From an uncultured bacterium (GTDB taxonomy: Bacteria; Cyanobacteriota; Vampirovibrionia; Gastranaerophilales; Gastranaerophilaceae): DNA of 37,547 nucleotides. This document shows positions 6,747 to 14,703 of the stretch, piece by piece. The notes beneath the pieces were generated by a model. It saw only the letters and a program-made list of their open reading frames with translations, was not told where the DNA came from and made no database searches. The position numbers were made by a program, and so were the translations under genes. Position 1 is the stretch's first letter, and every line of letters starts with the position of its first letter. The stretch is taken from positions 1-37,547 of the forward strand of contig URXT01000015.1 in the NCBI GenBank assembly GCA_900551915.1, in the 5' to 3' direction.

Positions 6747-9700
6747 ATGACCAAGAAAGAAATACTAAAGATCTCAAATATTGAATTGCCGCTTGAAGAA
6801 GCTAAACGCCAGGCGATAGCCTCAATTACTGGTTATGTTTATCAGTTTCATCAGGCAGCATCTGAATGGATAAAATTAGAAGACAACGAAGAATTGTATT
6901 TAGAAATAGCTGAAGATCATGCAAAAATTATTAAAGATATGTTGACTAAACAGAGTACTTTAATAGCAACTCAAGTAAAAAATACTTTTGAATCAGGTCC
7001 AATTACTTTAAATTCGCTTGATGTGCAAAATTGCATTCAGAAATTATTTATTTACAAACAAAAAAATCCAGATAAAAATATTCGTTTCTGTTTCCTAACA
7101 ACATCTGAAATTAGTAAAGAAAAAAATAACAAATTACAAAACGGCGAGAAAGGAATCTATATTTGGAATAATGTAAATGATGACAATATTCACGATTTAC
7201 GTAGTTTTTTATTAAAATCCTCCTTTAATGATGATTTTTCTGATTTTATTCAAAATTCATCAAATGATGTATTAAAGGATTTTATTCAAAGTTTGACATT
7301 TCTTTATGAAATGCCAAACATTTCAAAAATTGAAACTTTAAATAAAAAAATGTTATGTGATAGACGTGATTTGGTTAGCTCTACTCTGGAAGCAGCAGAA
7401 CAAGCATATATTCATTTAGTATATGAAGTTATAGATACAATTGTTAATTCTAATGATAGAAAACTAACAAAAGAAGATTTCGTTGCTTGTTTTCGTAAAG
7501 CAACATCTATTCCTTTAGGTTCACAAATAGTAGAAGATATACTTAAAGAGAAAAACTGCGAAAAATATATACAAATGGACAACCAACAATTAAGAACAAT
7601 AGCAGAAAGATTGCTTAACAATTCACTTCCTTCTGATCTGTCATTAATGTTTACAAATGTTTCAATTGATGTACATAATGCTCATAAAAAATTAATGGAG
7701 TGTGAAAGATACTTAACTGAATATAATGATAAAGAAAATGAAACAAGTATACGGTGTTTGTCATACAAAATATTAAATGAAAAAAGTAAAAAAAATATAT
7801 ATTATGCTGATCCAGGTAGTGGTAAAACCTATACTTTATGGAATATAGCAAAGAAGTTATTAGACGAAGGTGATATAATACCCTTATTTTTGCCAATAGG
7901 GAATTTAAATACTTGGGATGAAGTTTTATCTATTTTATCAAGTATTTGTCCTGAAATAGATCCTAAAATTATAATAAATCAACCTAGAATATGTTTGTGC
8001 TTAGACGGTTGGTCAGAATTTGCTACAGGACAGTATTTTTCTGAACGTACAAAGGCTACCATTTCTTTGGCTAATGCCTATGTTATTGCAAATGCGCGTT
8101 ATGTGGATTCTTCTGATGCTATTTTTCGCAGATGGAAACTTGAAAATATTGAGCAGTCAACGGTGGTAGATGTGCTTAAAACAAGTAATATTTTTGCTAA
8201 TGATGATGTTTTGAATTTTTTGCAAACCCCGTTAGCTCTTTTGTTATTTATCTTTTTAGGTGGTGGTACATCAGTCGGAGAATTGTTACATAAATTTCAT
8301 AATCATATTACACATAACAACTTTCCGGAAAATTTCCAATATATATTATGTGATTCAATAAGTTCAATGATTTTATCCGGAGACCTAAATTATTTAAATT
8401 TTGAAACTGAATTAAAAAAATGTGCTCATAATACAAAAATTTTTGAACCTTTAAAATTACTGAAACAATTAGGAACAATAAAAGAGAGAAATGGAAAAAT
8501 ATTACCTATACATGATCTCTACTGGAGTTGGTTGGGTGGTATTGGCCTTTTTCAAAATGACAAGTTAGAAGAATGTATTAATAATTTAAAAACACGTGAG
8601 AGCATAGAGTTGGCTTTAGATTCAGGAGAAAAAACCACACAGAAAATAATTAATAAAATTGTGCCTATTGATATCTATCTTGCCACAAAGTTAGATAAAC
8701 AAAATATATCAGTAAATGTTGATGTGCAAATTGAAAAAATGCTTAAAGATAGACGGCTAGCTGTTCGTTACAGAGCCGCAATTTCGGTTATTTCCTGTGG
8801 AAGAAGTAAATACATTGAAAAATCTTTATACACAATAAGTGAAATGTGTAAAAATAAAATTTATGCAAAAGAATTAAAGAATTTATTTAAACCAGATATA
8901 CTTTTCCCGTTTAAAGAAGAATTAACAAAATGGGCTGGTTCCCCTGGAACATCACTAATGCTTGATGCAATAATCGAAACAGGTAATCAGGATTGGTTGC
9001 CCTGGTTAGAAGTAATCTTTAAAAAAGAAGGAGTGAATAAATCCCAAGTTATTGCTGCAGCCATAGCTAGTGCAGGTTATATTCCAATATGGAGCCATCA
9101 ATATCTATTCGAGTTTATTAAAAATGCAGCTTACAAATTACAAGATATAAAACGCAGAGGGGAAATCAGAGATTTAGTCAAATGGTTATTTAAAAACTAT
9201 GAAAATATTGTTATACCTAGTTCAAGCCAGTGGTACCATATTAACGAATATATAGCAGCTTGTGGTTCAGAGGAAGATTTTGAACAATTGTTAATACGTT
9301 TTCCTAAGTTGAATAAGACGGCACAAGAATTAATAGAATATGCTATTGTTAAACGTGGCGAGCCTTGGATTGGCAGATTCCAAAAACTTGCTTTTTCTGA
9401 AAAACAAAGTCGTCATCATCACAGCCTTCAAGAGGTTTTTTCAAAAGAAATAGAGGATGCTATTGCAAGACAATGGATTGAAAATGGCTATGTAAATGAA
9501 GGTTGGCGAGTTTTAGTTCGCCGGCATCAAAATGATATTGTTCCAGAGTTAATAAAAAGACTACCCGACTCATTTAGCGAGCAACACTATATTCCTACAT
9601 TAAGTGCTATGCAGTATTTAGATAATGCTCCAGATACACTGATTAATGAAATATATTCACGCTTTAGAGGAACTATGCAACCAATGGCCACCGAAGATGC

Positions 9701-10472
9701 TTTAATTGCTATAAGTAGAGTTAAACCCGGTGGTGTAGCATCTCTTGTAAGATGGATAGTAGATACACCATCTTTGCTACCAGCCTTTCACTTATATAAA
9801 GTTCTAGAAATGTATTTGGAGTGGTCTGCAGAATTCAAAATAGAGCTTATGCTAAAAACACAAAATGGTAATGAGTTTACATTTATTGACCATATTGTAT
9901 ATTCAACGTTTCACTATCATAAGGATGATCATTTATTTGCTGAAATCATATCCTATAAACCTGAGTTTGCAATTAAACTTGTTTTATCTGAATACAAAAA
10001 AAATGATATAAAATCAAAAGAAATTTTGAGTAAGCTCAAACCACTTAATAATTTTAATTATGAACTATTTAATCGAATGATATCAAGTAAATTGCTTGCG
10101 CCATTAATACCAGCATTATTCTCGGAAGTTTTGAATTCTCTTCCTGTTGAAATCTTACAAAAGCTAATAGATTCCAAATACATTAAATTTGAAAATATTT
10201 TATGGCAGCTAAGCAATAATAGTAATGTTAACCACAAGAAAATTCATATTCAACTTTTAAAAAAGATTATTAAAGACGATATAAATATTTACTATTTTTC
10301 TTATGTAGGTAATATGCTTCGATCATATTCACGAGAAAAAATATTTGATATTTTAAATACGATATACAAACCCAAAAGTGATAATTTCTTATTTTTTGTT
10401 CGAGAATTAGAACATATTCGTCAAGAACGCTTAATAAACGAAAATGGTGGCTTTTATAAACATAAAGATTAG
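6747..10472 (+). CDS. STAND/NACHT-like ATPase with N-terminal Cap4-like nuclease domain
   Basis: A 1241-aa three-part protein. Residues ~25-125 resemble the Cap4/DUF4297 dsDNA nuclease fold: GYVYQFHQAASEWI, LYLEIAEDHAKI (E56, D57), TQVKNT (Q76-x-K78), then TLNS and FCFLTTSE. Residues ~345-560 form a P-loop NTPase: Walker A ADPGSGKT (354-361), Walker B ICLCLDGWSE (415-424) and a NARY sensor-like element at ~449. The C-terminal ~650 residues are helical, HEAT-like repeats (VRYRAAISVISCG), as in ligand-sensing STAND proteins. By analogy with Avs and bacterial NACHT systems, the repeats would detect a phage protein, the ATPase oligomerise, and the nuclease degrade DNA. AGGTG precedes the ATG. It converges on the SIR2 gene, and repeats R1 and R2 bracket both. 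Confidence 0.8.
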   Translation: MTKKEILKISNIELPLEEAKRQAIASITGYVYQFHQAASEWIKLEDNEELYLEIAEDHAKIIKDMLTKQSTLIATQVKNTFESGPITLNSLDVQNCIQKLFIYKQKNPDKNIRFCFLTTSEISKEKNNKLQNGEKGIYIWNNVNDDNIHDLRSFLLKSSFNDDFSDFIQNSSNDVLKDFIQSLTFLYEMPNISKIETLNKKMLCDRRDLVSSTLEAAEQAYIHLVYEVIDTIVNSNDRKLTKEDFVACFRKATSIPLGSQIVEDILKEKNCEKYIQMDNQQLRTIAERLLNNSLPSDLSLMFTNVSIDVHNAHKKLMECERYLTEYNDKENETSIRCLSYKILNEKSKKNIYYADPGSGKTYTLWNIAKKLLDEGDIIPLFLPIGNLNTWDEVLSILSSICPEIDPKIIINQPRICLCLDGWSEFATGQYFSERTKATISLANAYVIANARYVDSSDAIFRRWKLENIEQSTVVDVLKTSNIFANDDVLNFLQTPLALLLFIFLGGGTSVGELLHKFHNHITHNNFPENFQYILCDSISSMILSGDLNYLNFETELKKCAHNTKIFEPLKLLKQLGTIKERNGKILPIHDLYWSWLGGIGLFQNDKLEECINNLKTRESIELALDSGEKTTQKIINKIVPIDIYLATKLDKQNISVNVDVQIEKMLKDRRLAVRYRAAISVISCGRSKYIEKSLYTISEMCKNKIYAKELKNLFKPDILFPFKEELTKWAGSPGTSLMLDAIIETGNQDWLPWLEVIFKKEGVNKSQVIAAAIASAGYIPIWSHQYLFEFIKNAAYKLQDIKRRGEIRDLVKWLFKNYENIVIPSSSQWYHINEYIAACGSEEDFEQLLIRFPKLNKTAQELIEYAIVKRGEPWIGRFQKLAFSEKQSRHHHSLQEVFSKEIEDAIARQWIENGYVNEGWRVLVRRHQNDIVPELIKRLPDSFSEQHYIPTLSAMQYLDNAPDTLINEIYSRFRGTMQPMATEDALIAISRVKPGGVASLVRWIVDTPSLLPAFHLYKVLEMYLEWSAEFKIELMLKTQNGNEFTFIDHIVYSTFHYHKDDHLFAEIISYKPEFAIKLVLSEYKKNDIKSKEILSKLKPLNNFNYELFNRMISSKLLAPLIPALFSEVLNSLPVEILQKLIDSKYIKFENILWQLSNNSNVNHKKIHIQLLKKIIKDDINIYYFSYVGNMLRSYSREKIFDILNTIYKPKSDNFLFFVRELEHIRQERLINENGGFYKHKD

Positions 10473-10519
10473 ACTTAATAGTTTTAAAAATTTATTTAGG
10501 AAAATCACCAAATCAAAGA

Positions 10520-11635
10520 TTATATAATTTCCATTATAATATTTTTTATTCTGTTGCATTCGTCTATATCTAAATTATCAGTATTAAACTCTCTATATTT
10601 CTTCCGCATTATTTTATTTGCATCTGTATTATTTTTCAAAAACTGGATTAGGTTTGATTTAATTTGTTCATTAATGATTAAAAGAAATTTTAAATTAAAA
10701 TTTTGATAATTAAATTTTTCCATATCGAAAATAAAATCAAAAAAGTGAGAAATTCCTAAAAACTCTTTCAATTTTTCCCTGTTAATAATCAAATTATGGT
10801 TTATCAAATTAGCAATTCCGTCAAGTGAATTCATAACCTTAGCTCTATCTTTTTCTTTAGTAATTTCATCCGCTATTTTTTCAAATACTTTATTTTCGCA
10901 TATCATACTTGGCTCAATAACTCCATTCATACATCCGTGGTAATAAAAATAAATTTCAAAATTACTATTTATAAGATTAATTAAATGTAATTTTATTTTC
11001 TTTCGAATCGTCGCATTAAAGACACTATACAGTGGTATCATTTTGCATAAAAATTCTCCTTTAAAATCAAATTTTAGTAATTTTTCAATATAATTAACCA
11101 AGAGCATATTGGATTCTGAATGTAGATACAATTTAGCGTGTTTAGTTTTTAGTGTTTTTATTAAAAAGAACAGAAAACTTTCTTCATCATAACTATGTTG
11201 ATTCTTTCCGGATTTTTTATAAGTCAATTGTTTTAATTCAAATATAATAAGTCTCTTTATATCTTCAATTGTAATAATATTTACATTTTTTTCTATTAAG
11301 TTTTCAATATATCTATATTCTTTGTAGTTATTGATAAAACTATTAATTACGTATTTAAGTTCTTGTTTAGTTAGAGTTAATTTTGAAAATATAAGCAAGA
11401 AATTGTTATAATAATGCAAAAGTTCATTGTTATTTGTACCAATGCTTTTTATTGATTCAACCAAATTTGTAAATGAATTTATAATTTTCTTTTTAGTTAC
11501 TTTTTCATCTTCTAAATTTATCTTTTCGATATGATATTTATTTAATAATCGTGATAATTCATCAGGTTTTATGTGTTTGACCATTATAAAAATATCATTG
11601 TCGTAATCAAATGACTTTTTTTGTCTTTTATACAA
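10520..11635 (-). CDS. C-terminal part of a DSR2-like sirtuin effector, out of frame
   Basis: A 371-aa, helical, Lys/Asn/Ile-rich frame with no domain of its own. It opens with TTG at 11635 and has no ribosome site there, nor before its first internal ATG (11584). It overlaps the end of the SIR2 frame by 52 nt. Moving from the SIR2 frame to this one needs a -1 shift (one extra A) at the run of seven A/T at 11616-11622. Joined there, the protein would be roughly 1000 aa, close to the length of DSR2-type defence sirtuins, whose long helical C-terminus binds phage proteins. It is best read as the C-terminal half of one gene, split by a homopolymer change, a programmed frameshift or a sequencing error. 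Confidence 0.65.
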   Translation of the reverse strand: MYKRQKKSFDYDNDIFIMVKHIKPDELSRLLNKYHIEKINLEDEKVTKKKIINSFTNLVESIKSIGTNNNELLHYYNNFLLIFSKLTLTKQELKYVINSFINNYKEYRYIENLIEKNVNIITIEDIKRLIIFELKQLTYKKSGKNQHSYDEESFLFFLIKTLKTKHAKLYLHSESNMLLVNYIEKLLKFDFKGEFLCKMIPLYSVFNATIRKKIKLHLINLINSNFEIYFYYHGCMNGVIEPSMICENKVFEKIADEITKEKDRAKVMNSLDGIANLINHNLIINREKLKEFLGISHFFDFIFDMEKFNYQNFNLKFLLIINEQIKSNLIQFLKNNTDANKIMRKKYREFNTDNLDIDECNRIKNIIMEII

Positions 11636-13476
11636 TAACTTTTTAGAGTTGAGTCAATATATATGTAAAAAATGTTTTTACATATATCGACACCTATTTT
11701 CTCTCGTGCATTAAACAGCATATAATTGTTTTGTATAAATATATAAAATTCGTTAAATATATTGCATAAGTGCATATAGTCAAGACAATCAAAACAACCC
11801 GGCATTTTTAAATAGGAGTTTTGGATTCTAGAATCTCTTTCAGATAGCAATATAAATATATTAAAGAAAAAATTATAATTCTGTAAGTCTTTGAAAATTA
11901 TGTTATATTGAGTCGGTAAAATTTTATCAACAAGTTTTTTAATATTAATTTTCGATTTTTTATCTAGAATTAATTTAACTTCTTTATCTACTTCGTTATT
12001 ATATTTCGAAGAATATAGAATATTATTTAATGACAAGTCATTAGCAATTATAAGTTTATTAATTTCGGCTAATGCATAAATTACATAATGATCTAATTCT
12101 TGAGCCTTATACGATACACTTTCTAATTCTTTGTATGCTTCAACATCTCTTCCTATAGAAAACAGGATATATGCTTTTTTCAACACATCAACATGGTTTT
12201 TTAAGTAATCTTGCTCATCATATATTTCATTCAATAATTTGTTATAATTAAAAGTAAGTATGTCTTCTGAAATACATAGCTTTTGGAATTCAGGAATACT
12301 AAATGTTGTAGGTCTTCTCATTTTTTTTAGTAAAAGATTGTTATGACTTATCATCTCAATTCCACAAATATTAAATATTTTTATAAGTTTTTTTGTTACA
12401 TTTAAATATTTCTCTTTGGATCTTAATTCTAAAATCAACTTTTTAAAGTCACTATTTTGAGAGCAAACAGTATAGCTCCCAATATATTTTTTGGTCCTTA
12501 TTCCTATCTCAATGTTTAAAAATTTAGAAAAAATTAGATAAGGAACAAAATTAAAAGGTTCTAGTATTGATAGCTTGTTATAAAAGTATTCAATAATATT
12601 ACTTTTATTTTCGTAATTTTTTATAAAAGTAAGGAATTTGTATAATTGCTTCGCTTTATTATTCTTTAATGCAGATATGCTTTGTTTATTTAAATTTTTT
12701 TTAATTTCAGACTCAAACTCAGAATATTTTAATTTAAAAATTCTTTTTGGCAATAAATCTTTTTCTTCGTTTTTACTTGATATTTGACTTTTTTTGCTAG
12801 TTTTATCTATATCAATTAAAAAAGCAGGGGTAGAATCTTCCCCTAAAATTTCATTAATCCAATTAAATATTTGTTTGACATTTGGATCGCTAATTGAATA
12901 GCCAACAAATAGTATTACATGTGTTGAAAAGAGACCTTTAATGTAAGTTTCTGTTAAAATGAAATTTTTTGAATAATTTTTATAATCATCTTCTTTTAAT
13001 ACAAAATTCCCAATTGGTATATCACCGTGCATTTTTATTATCATTTTATTGTTATTTGTTTTTGGAAAATCTTTGTCTTGCTTTACAAGTGAAAAAAATT
13101 CTTTTTGTTTTTTAGCAGAATCTTCAATTAAAGAATCATAATTTGTTGTAATGATATATTGTGGATTCAAATCCAAGAGTAAGTCATTTATGATATTTGG
13201 TTTTGCTTTATCAATTTGTAAAATAGATTTTATTTTGTTATTATATGATTCTTTTCCAAATTTATTAAAATAAAGTTGTGGAATTTTTAGCATTTCTTCA
13301 AATGTATAAGTATTTTTGTTCTTGATGCATAAATCTTTCGATAATTCTTTTATTAAATCTTTCCAGGATGGAATTCCTGAATTAATAGACACACCAGAAC
13401 CTACAAATAGAATTAGTTTATTACTTGTAATTGCATTTTGTATTATATTTATATAATTAAATAATACCTTTTTCAT
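11584..13476 (-). CDS. SIR2-domain defence effector (DSR2-like), N-terminal part
   Basis: A SIR2 NADase domain occupies residues ~10-230: FVGSGVSINSGIPSW (NAD-binding GSGVS), IITTNYDSLIE (N112), KMHGD (catalytic-type His150), FVGYSISDPN. In DSR/Thoeris-type systems such domains destroy NAD+ to abort phage infection. The remaining ~400 residues are helical. The frame is open to an ATG at 13521 without a ribosome site. The ATG at 13476, with AGCAGG 7 nt upstream and a TATAAT at 13498-13503, is preferred. The frame ends just after an A7 tract, with the rest of the protein continuing in the -1 frame (10520-11635). Extremely AT-rich, unlike the core genes. Confidence 0.82.
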   Translation of the reverse strand: MKKVLFNYINIIQNAITSNKLILFVGSGVSINSGIPSWKDLIKELSKDLCIKNKNTYTFEEMLKIPQLYFNKFGKESYNNKIKSILQIDKAKPNIINDLLLDLNPQYIITTNYDSLIEDSAKKQKEFFSLVKQDKDFPKTNNNKMIIKMHGDIPIGNFVLKEDDYKNYSKNFILTETYIKGLFSTHVILFVGYSISDPNVKQIFNWINEILGEDSTPAFLIDIDKTSKKSQISSKNEEKDLLPKRIFKLKYSEFESEIKKNLNKQSISALKNNKAKQLYKFLTFIKNYENKSNIIEYFYNKLSILEPFNFVPYLIFSKFLNIEIGIRTKKYIGSYTVCSQNSDFKKLILELRSKEKYLNVTKKLIKIFNICGIEMISHNNLLLKKMRRPTTFSIPEFQKLCISEDILTFNYNKLLNEIYDEQDYLKNHVDVLKKAYILFSIGRDVEAYKELESVSYKAQELDHYVIYALAEINKLIIANDLSLNNILYSSKYNNEVDKEVKLILDKKSKINIKKLVDKILPTQYNIIFKDLQNYNFFFNIFILLSERDSRIQNSYLKMPGCFDCLDYMHLCNIFNEFYIFIQNNYMLFNAREKIGVDICKNIFYIYIDSTLKSYCIKDKKSHLITTMIFL

Positions 13477-13542
13477 AAAAATAGCCTGCTCGAATACATT
13501 ATAAGACAAATATTCATACAAATATTATTATTTAAAAAAAAA

Positions 13543-13570
13543 AAATTTGATTTATGAAAAAATCAAATTT
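13543..13570 (-). terminator. AT-rich hairpin with T12, upstream of the SIR2 gene
   Basis: AAATTTGATTT (13543-13553) pairs perfectly with AAATCAAATTT (13560-13570). On the minus strand the hairpin is followed by twelve T (13545-13534), as in an intrinsic terminator, though the stem has only one G-C pair. It may insulate the SIR2 gene from transcripts coming from ssrA. The T12 tract could also vary in length. Confidence 0.35.
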
Positions 13571-13646
13571 CATAGTAAATTTTGAATGCCAAATTTGACT
13601 GTACTAAAATCAAATTATGCAAACGTATTATTCAAATGAAGTATAG

Positions 13647-13895
13647 AAATTTTTAAAAGCTCTTGATGATGAAATCCTTGGTCAGTTGTTGATGAATCAC
13701 GCTTTTTTAATGATTAGGAACAAAAACACGCTTGGGCTGAGCAGACTCAGGTACTAAATTGCGCTAAATATTAGAGAATATGTCTATGCAGTTCAAGAAA
13801 GTATCAGAATTGAACAAAAAGAGGCTTTTAAGTGGATAAATTGGGCTTTGAAATGTGCGAATGAAATCGACGCTATAAAAAAGAATCGATTTTAA
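13647..13895 (+). pseudogene. Remnant of an unidentified ORF with an internal stop
   Basis: One frame reads like a protein (KALDDEILGQLLMNHAFL, stop, REYVYAVQESIRIEQKEAFK) for 83 codons but has no start codon and is broken by a TAA after ~37 codons. The part after the stop ends at a natural TAA (13893-13895). Not recognised. It suggests earlier cargo that has decayed. Confidence 0.35.
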
Positions 13896-13990
13896 AAATT
13901 CATAGACATTATTTTGTGAAGTTTATCCACTTGAGATATTTAAAGTAGAACAAATATCCAACTTGGTTCCAATTAAGGCTATGACAACAT

Positions 13991-14110
13991 TATAAAAAGG
14001 GCTCTTTTTAATTGCAGAAAGAGAATTTTGATGCAACCTGGGTAAAATTCTCTACAAATCATATCAAATAAATTCTCTTAAATTAGCTAAAGTCCGCACT
14101 GTGCGGGAAA
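13991..14110 (+). repeat. 120-bp direct repeat, copy R2, next to ssrA
   Basis: Second copy of R1, 7570 bp away in the same orientation, just beyond the tmRNA terminator. Its stems are better formed than in R1: AGAGAATTTT/AAAATTCTCT (10 bp), CTCTTT/AAAGAG, and CCGCA-CTG-TGCGG. R1 and R2 enclose the STAND and SIR2 genes. Confidence 0.75.
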
Positions 14111-14119
14111 AATGGCACT

Positions 14120-14144
14120 AAAAAAGAGACTAAATAAAGCCTCT
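14120..14144 (-). terminator. Intrinsic terminator of ssrA
   Basis: On the minus strand AGAGGCT-TTATTT-AGTCTCT forms a 7-bp stem (one G-U) followed by a T-run, 10 nt after the CCA end of tmRNA. Confidence 0.7.
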
Positions 14145-14153
14145 GAAATTTAA

Positions 14154-14553
14154 TGGTGGAGACGGCGGGAGTCGAACCCGCGTCCAAAATGGATTGTAAC
14201 CGACATCTACGTGTGTAGGATTTCATTTTCTCGGCTGATTCGGGGGCAATCCAAAACCTTATAAATCAGCCCTAGGTTTTTTATAAAGGAAACTCTAAAC
14301 CCTTGACGGTTGTCTTGATACGCCTACCGTCATTGACGTACTGCGTCTTGCATAATTGACCCGCAAAACCGGCAAGCTGGGCTTTACGAGTAGCTATAAT
14401 CACAAACTATGCAGCTTTTGCGTAAGCTCTGCTGAAGTCTGCTTCAACTACGTTGTTAGCATTTAATTTGTTTTGCTCGTTGATAACCGTGAACAGCGCA
14501 CGGACACGCAGCCTGTTCCAACCGAAACATCCTGTCAAATCCAAAACGTCCCC
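14154..14553 (-). ncRNA. ssrA: tmRNA (ssrA), one-piece
   Basis: tmRNA rescues stalled ribosomes and tags their products for proteolysis. The 5' end GGGGACGTTTTGGATTTGAC and the 3' end GGGTTCGACTCCCGCC-GTCTCCACCA are diagnostic; GGGGACG and CGTCTCC pair as the acceptor stem, and CCA is encoded. The tag frame runs from 14460 down to 14407: GCT AAC AAC GTA GTT ... GCA TAG, peptide ANNVVEADFSRAYAKAA. The ANN(I/V)V start is cyanobacterial in style, and the end is AKAA rather than the common ALAA/APVAA. The 3' end is a classic integration site, and the accessory island begins right after it, although no second copy of the 3' end was found on the island's far side. Length ~400 nt. Confidence 0.95.
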
Positions 14554-14621
14554 ATGTATTTAATTATTAATGTACTGACCGCACTTTGTGCAGCATAGGA
14601 TTACATAACTCCTGTTCTATA

Positions 14622-14649
14622 ATTATAACCGCTTTTTTTTATTTTTCAA
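14622..14649 (-). promoter_or_regulatory. Promoter of ssrA
   Basis: TTGAAA (14649-14644), 16-bp spacer, TATAAT (14627-14622) on the minus strand. Transcription would start near 14615, giving a ~60-nt 5' leader to be removed by RNase P. Confidence 0.55.
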
Positions 14650-14703
14650 GAGATTTGAGAAAAACATATAGCAATTTTTTTTTTTAGGGATTTAATATAT
14701 ATC

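Larger units (their letters stand above)
13522..14153. other. Non-coding stretch between the SIR2 gene and ssrA
   Basis: It contains a run of 12 A (13534-13545), an AT-only hairpin (13543-13570), a gene remnant (13647-13895), repeat copy R2 (13991-14110) and the tmRNA terminator (14120-14144). No intact gene is seen. Confidence 0.6.

Noticed and set aside
6421..14110. R1 and R2 as insertion-sequence ends or target-site duplications
   Set aside because: The repeats are 120 bp, direct, 12% diverged and internally structured. There is no transposase between them and no terminal inverted repeats.
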